Shown piece by piece: positions 24,426 to 33,410 of a stretch of 43,853 nucleotides of DNA. The stretch is from JANWYT01 sp046719465 (GTDB taxonomy: Bacteria; Chloroflexota; Anaerolineae; Aggregatilineales; Phototrophicaceae). The position numbers and the translations under genes are program-made. The notes below the pieces were generated by a model. That model did not search any database. It saw only the letters and a program-made list of their open reading frames with translations, and had not been told where the DNA came from. Where the stretch lies: contig JBDNCV010000009.1 in the NCBI GenBank assembly GCA_046719465.1, positions 1-43,853 on the forward strand, written 5' to 3'. Each line of letters starts with the position of its first letter. The first letter of the stretch is position 1.

Positions 24426-25390
24426 GGCAGTGCCGCGATGAGTTCATCGGGCGTGGGCGTGTAGTTGCCCACGTGCTGGATGACAATGCCGCTGGCGACG
24501 TTGGCGAGCGCCACCGCCTGCCCCCACTCCGCACCGGCAAGCCGCGCCAACGTGGCCACCGCGATGAACGTATCGCCCGCCCCCACCGTGTCGAACACGT
24601 CGCGGATGCGCGGGGCTGGAATGCGCTGATACTGTCCCTCGGTGTAGAGCGATGCCCCTTCCGCCCCCCGTGTGACCACCACCGCGCCGAGCTGATGCAT
24701 CGCGGCAAGCTGTGCCAAAGCCGCAGCATACGCGGCCTCATCGGTCGGCGTGTGGCCGATGACAGCCCTCAGCTCATCGGCATTGCACTTCACAAGGTCA
24801 AACCCTGTGTAGAAATCGAGGTTACCCTGTGTATCCGCGGTGAGCAGGTGCCGGGGGTGCGCCGTTCGCACCGCCTGCACCCAGTCCGCGGTGAGCACGC
24901 CCCCGCGATAATCCGAGAACAGCAGCGCCCCCACCTGCGGCGCTAGCGCCTCCACGCGCTGCATGAGGGCGGCGCGCGCCTCCGCGGCCAGTGTGGGGGG
25001 CGGCAGGTTGTCAATGCGCGCGACCTGCTGCGGGAAGCGCAAGCCCATCTGCGCGAGGACGCGCGTCTTGACGGGCGTCGGGCGGCTCGTCTGCACCAAG
25101 CCGCGCGCATCCACACCCATCTGCTGCAAGGCCGCTTGCAACTGCTCGCCCGCGCTGTCGTCCCCTACCACGCTTGCTTGGATTGCCAGCGCCCCCAACG
25201 CGGCAATATTAGCCGCTGGGTTGGCTGCGCCGCCCGCGATCGTGCGCCGCTCGCTCAACTCCAGAACAGGGATGGGAGCCTCGCGGCTCATGCGCGTGGC
25301 CGTGCCGATAAGGTATTCGTCAAGGATGACATCCCCGACCACCAACACGCCGACCGATTCAAACCGCCGCACCAACTCCGCCAGTGTCAT
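24422..25390 (-). CDS. rfaE1: D-glycero-beta-D-manno-heptose-7-phosphate kinase
   Basis: A 322-residue PfkB-family sugar kinase matching the N-terminal half of HldE. Landmarks are DVILDEYLIGTATRMSREAP (20-39), GGAANPAANIAALG (53-66) and the anion-hole / catalytic DTVGAGDTF (267-275, base Asp273). The family phosphorylates C1 of heptose 7-phosphate on the way to ADP-heptose. The frame is open upstream to 25633, but that part overlaps the preceding gene; I start at ATG 25390, which overlaps that gene's stop as ATGA and has GGGGAAG upstream. The adenylyltransferase half is a separate gene at 4200-4676. No gmhA or gmhB is in the window. Confidence 0.86.
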   Translation of the reverse strand: MTLAELVRRFESVGVLVVGDVILDEYLIGTATRMSREAPIPVLELSERRTIAGGAANPAANIAALGALAIQASVVGDDSAGEQLQAALQQMGVDARGLVQTSRPTPVKTRVLAQMGLRFPQQVARIDNLPPPTLAAEARAALMQRVEALAPQVGALLFSDYRGGVLTADWVQAVRTAHPRHLLTADTQGNLDFYTGFDLVKCNADELRAVIGHTPTDEAAYAAALAQLAAMHQLGAVVVTRGAEGASLYTEGQYQRIPAPRIRDVFDTVGAGDTFIAVATLARLAGAEWGQAVALANVASGIVIQHVGNYTPTPDELIAALP

Positions 25391-27204
25391 CGCTTCCCCC
25401 GCAGCACTACCCGTAGAATAAACTGCGGGGCGCGCCAGAGCGCCCGCAGTCGTGACGGCTCGCGCAGCAGCAGGTAGAGCCACCCCAAGCGCAGCTCTTG
25501 CAGCGCCTCGGGGATGGGCGTGCTGCGCCCAGCCAAATCGCGCATGAGCGGCGTGCCGACGGCCATTGCCACGCGCACTTGCAAACGGCTGCTGTTGCGC
25601 GCCAGCCACAAATCCGCCACCTGCTGCGGCCACCCACAGATGAGCAAGTCAGCCTGCGCTGCGTTGACACGTTCAACCACGCTGGCCTCGTTCTCGGGGC
25701 GGCTGCTCGCGTCCAATGCGCCCGCGATGGTGAGGTTGGGCAGTTCACGGGCGAGCAGCGCCGCTGCTGCCGCCGCATGATCCCCCAACAGGAACACACG
25801 CCGCTGCTGTTTGGCCGCCTCGCGCAGGGCATAGGCCAGCAGCGCGGTGTTGTCGAGCGTCTCGGGCAAGTGCTGGCGCGTCCAACCGGCGGCCCAGCTT
25901 AACCCCACGCCGCCCGGCGCAACCAGCGCCGCCCGCTCAAACACTGTCCGCAGGATGGGATGATGGGCCGCCCGCAGGCTGTAGTCGTAGTCGGAGAGGA
26001 TCACCTGATGATAGCTGCTGCGGCGCAGCATCTCGCTGATAGCAGCGCTGAACGTAGCCCCGCTCACCCAATGATGCGGCAAGCCGAGCAACAGCACCTC
26101 GGGCGCGTCCACGCGGCGATAGATCGGAGGGGGATGCACGGGCGCAGAGCGCTGCATGAGCAGGGCGCTGGCCGCTTCTAACACCTGCTCTGGCGTCACC
26201 ATCTGCATACACGTCCGCGCAGGGCAGCCCTCGCGCGCACCAATGCGGTGCTCGACGTAGCTGCACGGGCTGCACAAGGGCGCGCTGCGCAGCACAACGT
26301 TGTGTGGGTGGCCAAGCCACGGCCCCCACGCCTGCGCGTTGCTGCTGCCGAAGATGGCAATCAACGGCGTGCCGACCGCACAGGCGAGGTGTGTCACGCC
26401 GCTGTCTGCCCCGATGTAGAGGTCAGCCGAGCGGATCACATCCGCTAACTGAGTGAGGGATGTGCGGTTGACAAGCATCACGGCTTTGTGCCGCATCTGC
26501 TGCTGGACATCCTCTGCGCCGTCGCTGGCCGTCCCGACGAACACCACCTGCGCGTCGTGCTGGGCGATGAGCGCATCCGCAAGCTGGGCAAAGTGCGACG
26601 CAGGCCAGCGGCGCGCTGGGCTGTAGCCGCCGCTGCCGGTGTGGATAACCACGCGCGGCTTGGCCGTCGCCGCCAGCGGCAGCACCCCCCCATCAAACGC
26701 GACTTGCGCCCGCCGCGGCGTCGCATCTGCGCCGAGCTGCGCCACCAACGCCAGCCAATAACGTGCTTGATGCATCGCTCCAAAGCCATCATCGCGCACA
26801 GATTCGGTCAGGAACCAACCGCGCCCGTTTTCAAGGCCAATGACGCGCCGCGCCCGCGATGCCCATGCGATCAGCGCGTACTTCAACGTCCCTGCCCACA
26901 GCGTCAGATGGTGGAAGAACACCACCACGTCAAACTTCAAACGGCGCAGCGCCAGCACCTGCCGCAGCGCGGACGGGTGCAGCGCCCCAATGGAGCGCGC
27001 CCACCGCCGATCTACCACGATCACCTCGTCCAGCAGCCCGCGCTCGATCAACGGGGCGCTGTGCGCCGTCGTGAGCAGCGTCAAGTGAGCGGTCGGATGC
27101 GCCTCGCGCAGCGCGTACAGTGCGGGCAGCGTCAAGATCAAATCGCCAATATCGGCAATCTGAACGAGCAAAATGCGCTGAGGATTGTCTGGTGGGGTGG
27201 TCAT
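25387..27204 (-). CDS. Heptosyltransferase-like GT9 fused to WecG/TagA-like GT26 domain
   Basis: A 605-residue protein joining two glycosyltransferase folds. Residues of about 10-345 are GT9 (ADP-heptose:LPS heptosyltransferase type): IADIGDLILTLPAL (17-30), HTGSG (188-192), GADSGVTHLACAVGTP (265-280), and the CSPC plus CPARTCM cysteines near 311-332. Residues of about 365-600 follow the WecG/TagA/CpsF pattern: VLLLGLPHHWVS, RVFLLGDHAA (469-478), ADLLICGWPQQVADLWLAR, and LGWLYLLLREPSRL (573-586). The second domain has lost hallmark residues: the usual acidic D in the DG(I/V)G motif is Gly (PGGVG, 430-434) and the PKQE motif is PQQV. Its last codon overlaps the kinase start (ATGA). Start ATG 27204 has no strong ribosome site. 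Confidence 0.85.
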   Translation of the reverse strand: MTTPPDNPQRILLVQIADIGDLILTLPALYALREAHPTAHLTLLTTAHSAPLIERGLLDEVIVVDRRWARSIGALHPSALRQVLALRRLKFDVVVFFHHLTLWAGTLKYALIAWASRARRVIGLENGRGWFLTESVRDDGFGAMHQARYWLALVAQLGADATPRRAQVAFDGGVLPLAATAKPRVVIHTGSGGYSPARRWPASHFAQLADALIAQHDAQVVFVGTASDGAEDVQQQMRHKAVMLVNRTSLTQLADVIRSADLYIGADSGVTHLACAVGTPLIAIFGSSNAQAWGPWLGHPHNVVLRSAPLCSPCSYVEHRIGAREGCPARTCMQMVTPEQVLEAASALLMQRSAPVHPPPIYRRVDAPEVLLLGLPHHWVSGATFSAAISEMLRRSSYHQVILSDYDYSLRAAHHPILRTVFERAALVAPGGVGLSWAAGWTRQHLPETLDNTALLAYALREAAKQQRRVFLLGDHAAAAAALLARELPNLTIAGALDASSRPENEASVVERVNAAQADLLICGWPQQVADLWLARNSSRLQVRVAMAVGTPLMRDLAGRSTPIPEALQELRLGWLYLLLREPSRLRALWRAPQFILRVVLRGKR

Positions 27205-27247
27205 GCGCTAATTTTATAAAGTTCAGCCCGTTCGCGTAGGTGCAGTT

Positions 27248-27652
27248 ATGCAGCAGCTTGAACAGTTGTGGAAAGTAGTGGCGCTGGCAGGCCAAGTGCG
27301 CGATCTGGCACAGGAGACGCGGCGCTATCAGTTTCAAGTAGAGGCCGATGTCACTTTCTACGCGCACGTCGAGCATGCGCTAGTGCAGATCAGCTATCAC
27401 GACGCGCCGGAGATCACCATCGACGCGCTGTATCAGGCGCAGTTTGGCTGGCGGGCGCAGATCGAGCAGGATGAGCACGGCGTCTATCTGGTGGCGCGGC
27501 GGCGGCCTGTGGTAGGCAGCGTCAGCACGGCGCGCTTTCAAGTCGTGCTGCCGCGCACGGTCTATACTGTACTGCGCCTAGAGAATGCAGCCTACAGCGT
27601 CAGCGGCCTTACTCAGGATGTCCACCTGCCACCTCTGATACAAAATAAGTGA
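27248..27652 (+). CDS. Small protein of unknown function
   Basis: A 134-residue soluble protein. An N-terminal helix (QQLEQLWKVVALAGQV) precedes a strand-rich region with VEADVTFYAHVEHALVQISY and WRAQIEQDEHGVYLVARRR. The strand pattern resembles small beta-sandwich stress or adhesin-like domains, but I cannot name a family. It is divergent from the GT fusion gene (43 bases apart) and ends 106 bases before the rhodanese gene. No signal peptide or membrane segment. Codon use looks like the neighbours, and the frame has a full start-to-stop without overlap, which supports it being real. Confidence 0.68.
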   Translation: MQQLEQLWKVVALAGQVRDLAQETRRYQFQVEADVTFYAHVEHALVQISYHDAPEITIDALYQAQFGWRAQIEQDEHGVYLVARRRPVVGSVSTARFQVVLPRTVYTVLRLENAAYSVSGLTQDVHLPPLIQNK

Positions 27653-27655
27653 ATT

Positions 27656-27672
27656 CTTATATTGTCTATAAG
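27656..27672. repeat. Short inverted repeat before the rhodanese gene
   Basis: CTTATA (27656-27661) and TATAAG (27667-27672) flank TTGTC, with GAA and TTC outside. It lies just after the small unknown gene and 33 bases before a perfect TATAAT at 27705-27710, so it may be an operator or a weak transcript end. Confidence 0.3.
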
Positions 27673-27704
27673 TTCGCGCTGTCACTTGATGCGTTCCTCG
27701 CATA

Positions 27705-27710
27705 TAATGA
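27705..27710 (+). promoter_or_regulatory. -10 element for the rhodanese gene
   Basis: A perfect TATAAT lies 48 bases before the ATG at 27759, within an otherwise moderate-GC region. No good -35 sits 16-18 bases upstream; TTGATG is only 11 bases away. Confidence 0.45.
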
Positions 27711-27758
27711 GATGGTAATGTCGTTTCACTACACTTGCAGAGAGAGGAATGTCAGCCT

Positions 27759-28634
<876 letters not shown>

Positions 28635-28694
28635 CGCGGCAGATCAACGACAAGCTGGGCGCTTGTGATGCAGTATCTGAGTCAAAACAGATCT

Positions 28695-28803
28695 GCATCA
28701 CCCCCAAGCCCCCTTTGGAGATGGCCTGCCTTGCGAACACTCGTGGAGAGGGGACTTTTGCCCCTTTCTCCACGGGAGAGGCGGGTTGGGGGATGAGGCC
28801 TGC
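28695..28803. repeat. Palindromic intergenic repeat, copy 2
   Basis: A 109-base imperfect palindrome. The left end has CATCACCCCCAAGCCCCC and the right end TTGGGGGATGAGGCCTGC, matching copy 1 at 20948-21027. The middle holds GGAGAGGGG and CCCCTTTCTCC, an inner inverted repeat. It fills the gap between the rhodanese and SufE genes. Confidence 0.75.
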
Positions 28804-28816
28804 GTTCTCCTCTCGA

Positions 28817-28845
28817 TTTACGATTGAGACACGCTTAGGTATCAT
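28817..28845 (+). promoter_or_regulatory. Predicted promoter for sufE
   Basis: TTTACG (28817-28822) and TATCAT (28840-28845, five of six) are 17 bases apart. It lies just after the palindromic repeat and 31 bases before the ATG. Confidence 0.45.
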
Positions 28846-28875
28846 TCTGCGAGAATCAACACAAAGAAGGATCGC

Positions 28876-29319
28876 ATGGCCAACTACCCCCCCAAACTCA
28901 TTGAAGCGCTGGAGGATTTTTCCTACATCACCACCCGCGCTGAACGTCAGGAGTATCTCATCCAACTTGCTGATGAGTTCAAGGATGTCAAAGTGCCCGC
29001 CGACGTCGCCACCCAGCCCTATGATGAATCGCACCGCGTGCCCGCCTGTGAGAGCGATGCCTTCGTGTGGGCAGTCGATCAACCCGATGGCAGCCTCAAG
29101 TTCTATTTCGACGTGTTGAACCCGCAAGGCCTGAGCGCGATGGCCATGGCAGTCATCCTCGGGCGCAGCTTTGAGGGCGCATCACTTGAGGAGATCGCAG
29201 CCGTGCAGCCCGATATCGTGTTCGATTTCTTCGGCAAAGACATCAGCATGGGCAAGGGGCAGGGGCTGATGGGCATTGTCACTATGGCCGTGTATGAGGC
29301 TAAGCGGAGGCTCAAGTAA
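28876..29319 (+). CDS. sufE: SufE family sulfur acceptor protein
   Basis: A 147-residue protein of the SufE/CsdE family. The conserved active cysteine is C58 in VPACESDAFVW (the family's GCxSxVW region). Family members take a persulfide from a cysteine desulfurase and pass it to the Fe-S assembly scaffold. The later LSAMAMAVILGRSFEG and ISMGKGQGLMGIVTM segments follow the usual helical pattern. Length is normal. AAGGA lies five bases before the ATG. No sufBCDS genes are in the window. The ATP-grasp gene begins three bases after the stop, so they are probably co-transcribed. Confidence 0.88.
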   Translation: MANYPPKLIEALEDFSYITTRAERQEYLIQLADEFKDVKVPADVATQPYDESHRVPACESDAFVWAVDQPDGSLKFYFDVLNPQGLSAMAMAVILGRSFEGASLEEIAAVQPDIVFDFFGKDISMGKGQGLMGIVTMAVYEAKRRLK

Positions 29320-29322
29320 GTC

Positions 29323-30210
29323 ATGCGCCGCATCGCATTCGCCAGCTTCCTAGACGAGATGGGCTTGGAGGGCAGCTTCCTCTATGAGGATGAGCGCCTG
29401 CTGCGCGAGCCGCTGCTCGCCCGTGGGATCGACGTGCAAACCATCCCGTGGGAGCGTGCAGGCGTCAAGTGGGCGTCGTTCGACGCGGTCATCATCCGTT
29501 CCACGTGGAACTATCACCTGCGCTGGCCGGAGTTTTCCGACTGGTTGGCCAACCTCGAGGCGCAGCGCGTGCAGGTGCTAAACCCGATTGCCATGCTGCG
29601 CTGGAACATCGACAAGACCTACCTCGGGACGCTGAACGCCCTCGGCATCCACACCCTGCCGACCGTTTTCGTCACTTGCGGCTCACAAGCCGACCTCGCC
29701 GAGATCATCCAGCGGCAGGGGTGGGCGCGCGCCGTCATCAAACCAACTATCAGCGCAGGCGGAGACAACACATGGCGCATCAGCCGCGACCAAGCCGCCG
29801 AGCGACAGGCTCACTTCGCCGAGCAGCTCGAACACAACACGCTCATGGTGCAGCAGTTCGCCGACCATATCAGCGATGGTGAGTGGTCGTTCCATTTCTT
29901 CAACGGGGTCTACAGCCACACCGCCTTGAAAGTGCCTGCTGCGGGCGAGATGTTCGTTCACGCCCATCGTGGCGGCACGACCCACTCCGTCCAGCCCACC
30001 TCCCAACAGATCGCGGAAGCCTCGAACGTTGTCTACGCCGTCCAGCAGACGCTGGGCGTGCTGCCGCTTTACGCGCGCGTTGACATGGTGGAGCATGAGG
30101 GAGCGCTCGCGTTAATGGAGCTGGAGCTGGTTGAGCCGTACCTGTACATGCCCTACGGCGATCCCTATGTGCGGGATCGCTTCGCGGACGCTATCGCGCT
30201 GCGCGTCTAA
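29323..30210 (+). CDS. ATP-grasp ligase-like protein
   Basis: A 295-residue protein with an ATP-grasp fold. The N-terminal part has IIRSTWNYHLRWPEFSDWL (55-73), a motif typical of the RimK/DcsG-like ATP-grasp group. The ATP-binding part has VIKPTISAGGDNTW (137-150), and the C-terminal metal/ATP site has YARVDMVEHEGALALMELELVEPYLY. Family enzymes join a carboxylate to an amine or thiol using ATP; the closest recognised pattern is DcsG, the cycloserine-pathway ligase, but that is weak evidence for the substrate. It is sandwiched between sufE (three bases upstream) and the DUF952 gene (two bases downstream), an apparent operon. Confidence 0.8.
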   Translation: MRRIAFASFLDEMGLEGSFLYEDERLLREPLLARGIDVQTIPWERAGVKWASFDAVIIRSTWNYHLRWPEFSDWLANLEAQRVQVLNPIAMLRWNIDKTYLGTLNALGIHTLPTVFVTCGSQADLAEIIQRQGWARAVIKPTISAGGDNTWRISRDQAAERQAHFAEQLEHNTLMVQQFADHISDGEWSFHFFNGVYSHTALKVPAAGEMFVHAHRGGTTHSVQPTSQQIAEASNVVYAVQQTLGVLPLYARVDMVEHEGALALMELELVEPYLYMPYGDPYVRDRFADAIALRV

Positions 30211-30212
30211 TC

Positions 30213-30575
30213 ATGATCTACCACATCCTGACCATTGCCGATTGGCAGGCTGCATACCGTGCTGGACGCTACACCCCGACCAGCCTTGCCCACGACGGCT
30301 TCATCCACTTCTCGCAGGCGCACCAAGTGTTGGCTGTTGCCAACGCTTTCTACCGCGACGTCGGCGACCTTGTGCTGTTAGGGGTTGAGCCGTCACGCCT
30401 CACGGCCCCGCTGCGCTATGAGCCGCCCGCGCACCCCCAGCAGCCCACCGCCGAGCTGCCCCACACGGATCTGTTCCCGCACCTGTACGGCGCGCTCAAC
30501 CTAGACGCCATTGTCATGGTCTGGCCGCTGCTGCAAGATGATGAAGGATTTTTTCTGCCGTTCAGCCTCGATTAA
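30213..30575 (+). CDS. DUF952 domain protein
   Basis: A 120-residue protein of the DUF952 family. The conserved GFIHFSQAHQV (28-38) is present, as is the region around LLGVEPSRLTAPLRYE. The family is widespread but its reaction is unknown. Start ATG 30213 is two bases after the ATP-grasp stop, suggesting translational coupling. Its last 75 bases overlap the end of the minus-strand membrane protein gene (30501-30944), an antisense overlap that could be real or could mean that gene's C-terminus is misread. Confidence 0.82.
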   Translation: MIYHILTIADWQAAYRAGRYTPTSLAHDGFIHFSQAHQVLAVANAFYRDVGDLVLLGVEPSRLTAPLRYEPPAHPQQPTAELPHTDLFPHLYGALNLDAIVMVWPLLQDDEGFFLPFSLD

Positions 30576-30944
30576 GGGCCACACCAGCGCCAGCGCCAGC
30601 CCCACGCACAAGCCCGCCGCCGCCCATGTTGGAGCGCGCTCCAACATGGCCAGCATCATCAACGGTGGATAATCAGGCGTGATGTGGCTGTGCCACGCCG
30701 TCTTAACGAACATCAACAGCGTTGTGGTGAAGGCCCCCAGCGCGCCGATCAAGCCGCCGGTTAAACTCAGCACGAGCGCCGAAGCGCGCCAATCCGGCTG
30801 TGCGGATGCCCACAAGAGCACCGCACACAGCGCGATCAAAACACCCAGCGCCGCAACCGGCCATGTGCTCGTATCCTCCACGCTCAACCACGCGAAGGTG
30901 GCCACCCCTACGCCGATGCTCAGCCACCGCAGCCACAGGCGCAT
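30501..30944 (-). CDS. Small membrane protein of unknown function
   Basis: A 147-residue protein with four predicted membrane segments (about residues 5-22, 28-46, 57-80 and 104-122). No family is recognised. It begins three bases after the AI-2E permease stop on the same strand, supporting it as real and co-transcribed. The C-terminal 25 residues (after the last membrane segment) are encoded antisense to the end of the DUF952 gene, and may be non-functional tail. No signal peptide or lipobox. Confidence 0.7.
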   Translation of the reverse strand: MRLWLRWLSIGVGVATFAWLSVEDTSTWPVAALGVLIALCAVLLWASAQPDWRASALVLSLTGGLIGALGAFTTTLLMFVKTAWHSHITPDYPPLMMLAMLERAPTWAAAGLCVGLALALVWPLIEAERQKKSFIILQQRPDHDNGV

Positions 30945-30947
30945 GAG

Positions 30948-32240
30948 CTAGCTGGCGCTGGCCGTGGCGACCTGCTGCGGCTGCTGCGGCTGTTTGGCTG
31001 GCTCTGGCGCCGGTTCTGGCTCAGGGAATGGGTCACGACCGGCCAGTTTGTTGAGCGCATACACCACCAAGATACGGATCGTGCCCATGGTCGGCGCAAC
31101 GAGGAACGCCCCCAGCACGCCGCCCACCGCCGCCCCGATGAACACGCCGACGATGATGAACGGCAGCGGCAGCTCCAGCGCGTCGCCCAGAATTTTGGGC
31201 GCGATGATGTTCCAGATGATCTGGTTGATGATGAGGTTCACCAGCACGACCAGCACGGCTACCCCCAAGTTGCTGATGTCCGTCAGCACGGTGGAACCTT
31301 GCAGCAGCGGCACGACCCCCAACGGGACAAGCGCGATGATGCCGCCTATGGTGGGAATGAGCGAGATCAAGCCGGTGATGACCGCGAGAATCTCCGCGTT
31401 GGTGATGCCCATCACAACCAGTTGAATGTAGGTCAGCACCCCAACAAGGATACCGATGCTCACCTGACCACGGAAGAAGCCGTTCCACACATAGATCACA
31501 CGCCGGATCAGCAGGCGCACCTCCCGCTGATAAATCCGCGGGATCCACTTTTCGAGCGTGGCGCGGTTGTTCGGCAGGTCGATCAAGATGAGCGCTGAGA
31601 TGAAAATCGCCAGCAGCAGCGTGCTCAAAAAGCCCACCACCCCGCCGATAGCGCTGGTTAACGTCCCGGTGAGGCTTCCTGCGATGTTGAGCAGTCCGTC
31701 TAGCACTTGGCGCAGGTCAATCGGGACGATCTCAGACGGTGGCGTGCCGATGATCGCGTCGTCTGCCCCTTGGGTCAGGCGCGCGCCCAGCACAAAGTTC
31801 CGCACGGGCACAATGATCGGGTTGAGATCAACCGGCGTGCCCAACACTTCAATGACGCCGTCGTTGTATTGGTAATTGAGCATCTCGCGCTGAAGGCTGA
31901 AGTAGGCGCGTTCCGCGCTGCTGCCGAGGCTGTTCACCGCGCGCACTAAGGCCGGTGAGGCCAGCAGCACCAGCAGCACCGTGAAGATGATCAACAGCAT
32001 GTAGAGCAGCCCAATGGCTGCTGCCCACGGGATAGGCGTCCAGCGTGTGATGAAGCGCGCCGGCCCGTACATCAAGAAGGCGACGACGAAGGCAATCGTC
32101 AGCAGTTGGAACACCGGGGCCAGCAGCGTGAGCGCGTACACCCCTGCCACGAGCAGCACCAACGTGACCAGTGTCTTAGTGTAACGATCCCACTGGGGCT
32201 GGTACTCGGTCTCGTTGTGGTTGTCAACGTTCATGGTCAT
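30948..32240 (-). CDS. AI-2E family permease
   Basis: About 430 residues with eight or so membrane segments, in the AI-2E/PerM-YdiK family (formerly linked to autoinducer-2 export; transported substrates are mostly unproven). The family's central soluble stretch followed by FLSTLLLAIFISALIL and the repeated ISLIPTIGGIIALVP segment (near 290-305) are visible, and the PTMGTIRILVVYALN ending is typical. The frame is open to 32312 but I start at ATG 32240 (ATG 32234 is also possible). A Pro/Gln/Ala-rich C-terminal tail of about 30 residues is non-conserved. The next membrane protein follows after three bases. Confidence 0.87.
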   Translation of the reverse strand: MTMNVDNHNETEYQPQWDRYTKTLVTLVLLVAGVYALTLLAPVFQLLTIAFVVAFLMYGPARFITRWTPIPWAAAIGLLYMLLIIFTVLLVLLASPALVRAVNSLGSSAERAYFSLQREMLNYQYNDGVIEVLGTPVDLNPIIVPVRNFVLGARLTQGADDAIIGTPPSEIVPIDLRQVLDGLLNIAGSLTGTLTSAIGGVVGFLSTLLLAIFISALILIDLPNNRATLEKWIPRIYQREVRLLIRRVIYVWNGFFRGQVSIGILVGVLTYIQLVVMGITNAEILAVITGLISLIPTIGGIIALVPLGVVPLLQGSTVLTDISNLGVAVLVVLVNLIINQIIWNIIAPKILGDALELPLPFIIVGVFIGAAVGGVLGAFLVAPTMGTIRILVVYALNKLAGRDPFPEPEPAPEPAKQPQQPQQVATASAS

Positions 32241-32378
32241 GATGTTCAGTGGGTTGCGTGGCTTGCAACAATCATATACGAAAACCCCAAAGAATTGCCC
32301 ACGTTGTGGCATTGTCAGCGATCGCGTCTGGTTCTAAAGTTAAAGCGTTACTCATCTAACAAATCGTGACGATGCCCC

Positions 32379-33404
32379 ATGACCAGCCTCCCCCCCATTG
32401 AACGCTACGAACCCCTGCCGGATGTTGTGTTGTATCGCATCCCGATGCGGGTTTTTCCCAGCGGTTTTATTGCCTATGCGTATGTGCTGCTCGGCCTTGA
32501 TGTGCCGATGCTGATCGACACTGGCAGCGGCTTCGGGGACAGCACGCAGGATCTGCTCGACGGGATGCATGCGCTTCACACGGAGTACGGGGAACCCTTC
32601 CAGCCCACCGATATTAAGCGAATTCTCATCACGCACGGCCACGTGGATCACATGGGCGGGCTGGCGGACATGCTCAAGGCCACCGGCGGCGCTGCCGTCG
32701 GCATTCACCCGCTGGATCGTCGTGTGCTGACCAACTATGAGGAGCGCGTCGTCGTGGCCACCAAGAATCTGCTCATCTATCTGGAGCGGGCGGGTCTGTC
32801 CCCAGAACGGTTGGCACAGATGCTCGACATGTACAGCTTCAGCAAGCAGCACGTGCGCAGCGTCGGCGTAGATTTCATGCTGGAGGAGGGCCAGCCTCTA
32901 GCAGAACTGCACTTCTACCACGTGCCCGGCCACTGCTCCGGCCAAGTAGCCATCCGCATCGGCGACACCCTCTTAAGCGCCGATCACATCCTCGCGCGCA
33001 CCTCGCCGCACCTCGCCGCCGAGTCGATCACCCACTACACCGGCGTGAGCCACTACCGTGAATCGCTCGACAAGATCGCGCAGCTGCCCGGGATCACGTT
33101 GACGTTGGGCGGCCATGAGGAGCCAATCTACAACGTGTATGAGCGCATTGAGCATCTGCGTCAGCGGCTTGACCTTAAGGCCGAGCGCGTCCTCGAGATC
33201 ATCCGAAACGCAGGCCGACCGCTCACCATCAGCGATATCTCCAAGCAGCTCTACCAAGATAAGCATGGTTTTGATGTGCTGCTGGCGCTGCAAGAGGCGG
33301 GCGCACACGTGGAATACCTGTACGACCGCGGGTATCTGGCGATTGCCAACCTCGACGAAGTACAAGCGAAGCCCAACCCTGCCCTGCTGTACAGCGTGCT
33401 GTGA
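32379..33404 (+). CDS. MBL-fold metallo-hydrolase
   Basis: A 341-residue metallo-beta-lactamase-fold hydrolase. The metal-binding HxHxDH is at 86-91 in THGHVDHMGG; further ligands appear as the His of YHVPGHCSGQ near 185 and Asp of SADHIL near 202. The C-terminal 90 residues look like a winged-helix domain (RAERVLEIIRNAGRP, ISKQLYQDKHGFDVLLALQEAGAHVEYL), as in LACTB2-like and some glyoxalase-II-like proteins. The substrate is unknown. Start is ATG 32379; the ribosome site is weak. It is divergent from the AI-2E gene. The secreted beta-propeller-like gene follows after six bases. Confidence 0.88.
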   Translation: MTSLPPIERYEPLPDVVLYRIPMRVFPSGFIAYAYVLLGLDVPMLIDTGSGFGDSTQDLLDGMHALHTEYGEPFQPTDIKRILITHGHVDHMGGLADMLKATGGAAVGIHPLDRRVLTNYEERVVVATKNLLIYLERAGLSPERLAQMLDMYSFSKQHVRSVGVDFMLEEGQPLAELHFYHVPGHCSGQVAIRIGDTLLSADHILARTSPHLAAESITHYTGVSHYRESLDKIAQLPGITLTLGGHEEPIYNVYERIEHLRQRLDLKAERVLEIIRNAGRPLTISDISKQLYQDKHGFDVLLALQEAGAHVEYLYDRGYLAIANLDEVQAKPNPALLYSVL

Positions 33405-33410
33405 GGAGTC

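Noticed and set aside
25391..25633. An N-terminal extension of the heptose kinase reaching 25633
   Set aside because: The extension is low-complexity, Ala/Gly-rich sequence read through the upstream gene in another frame; the ATGA overlap at 25387-25390 with a ribosome site fits the shorter form.
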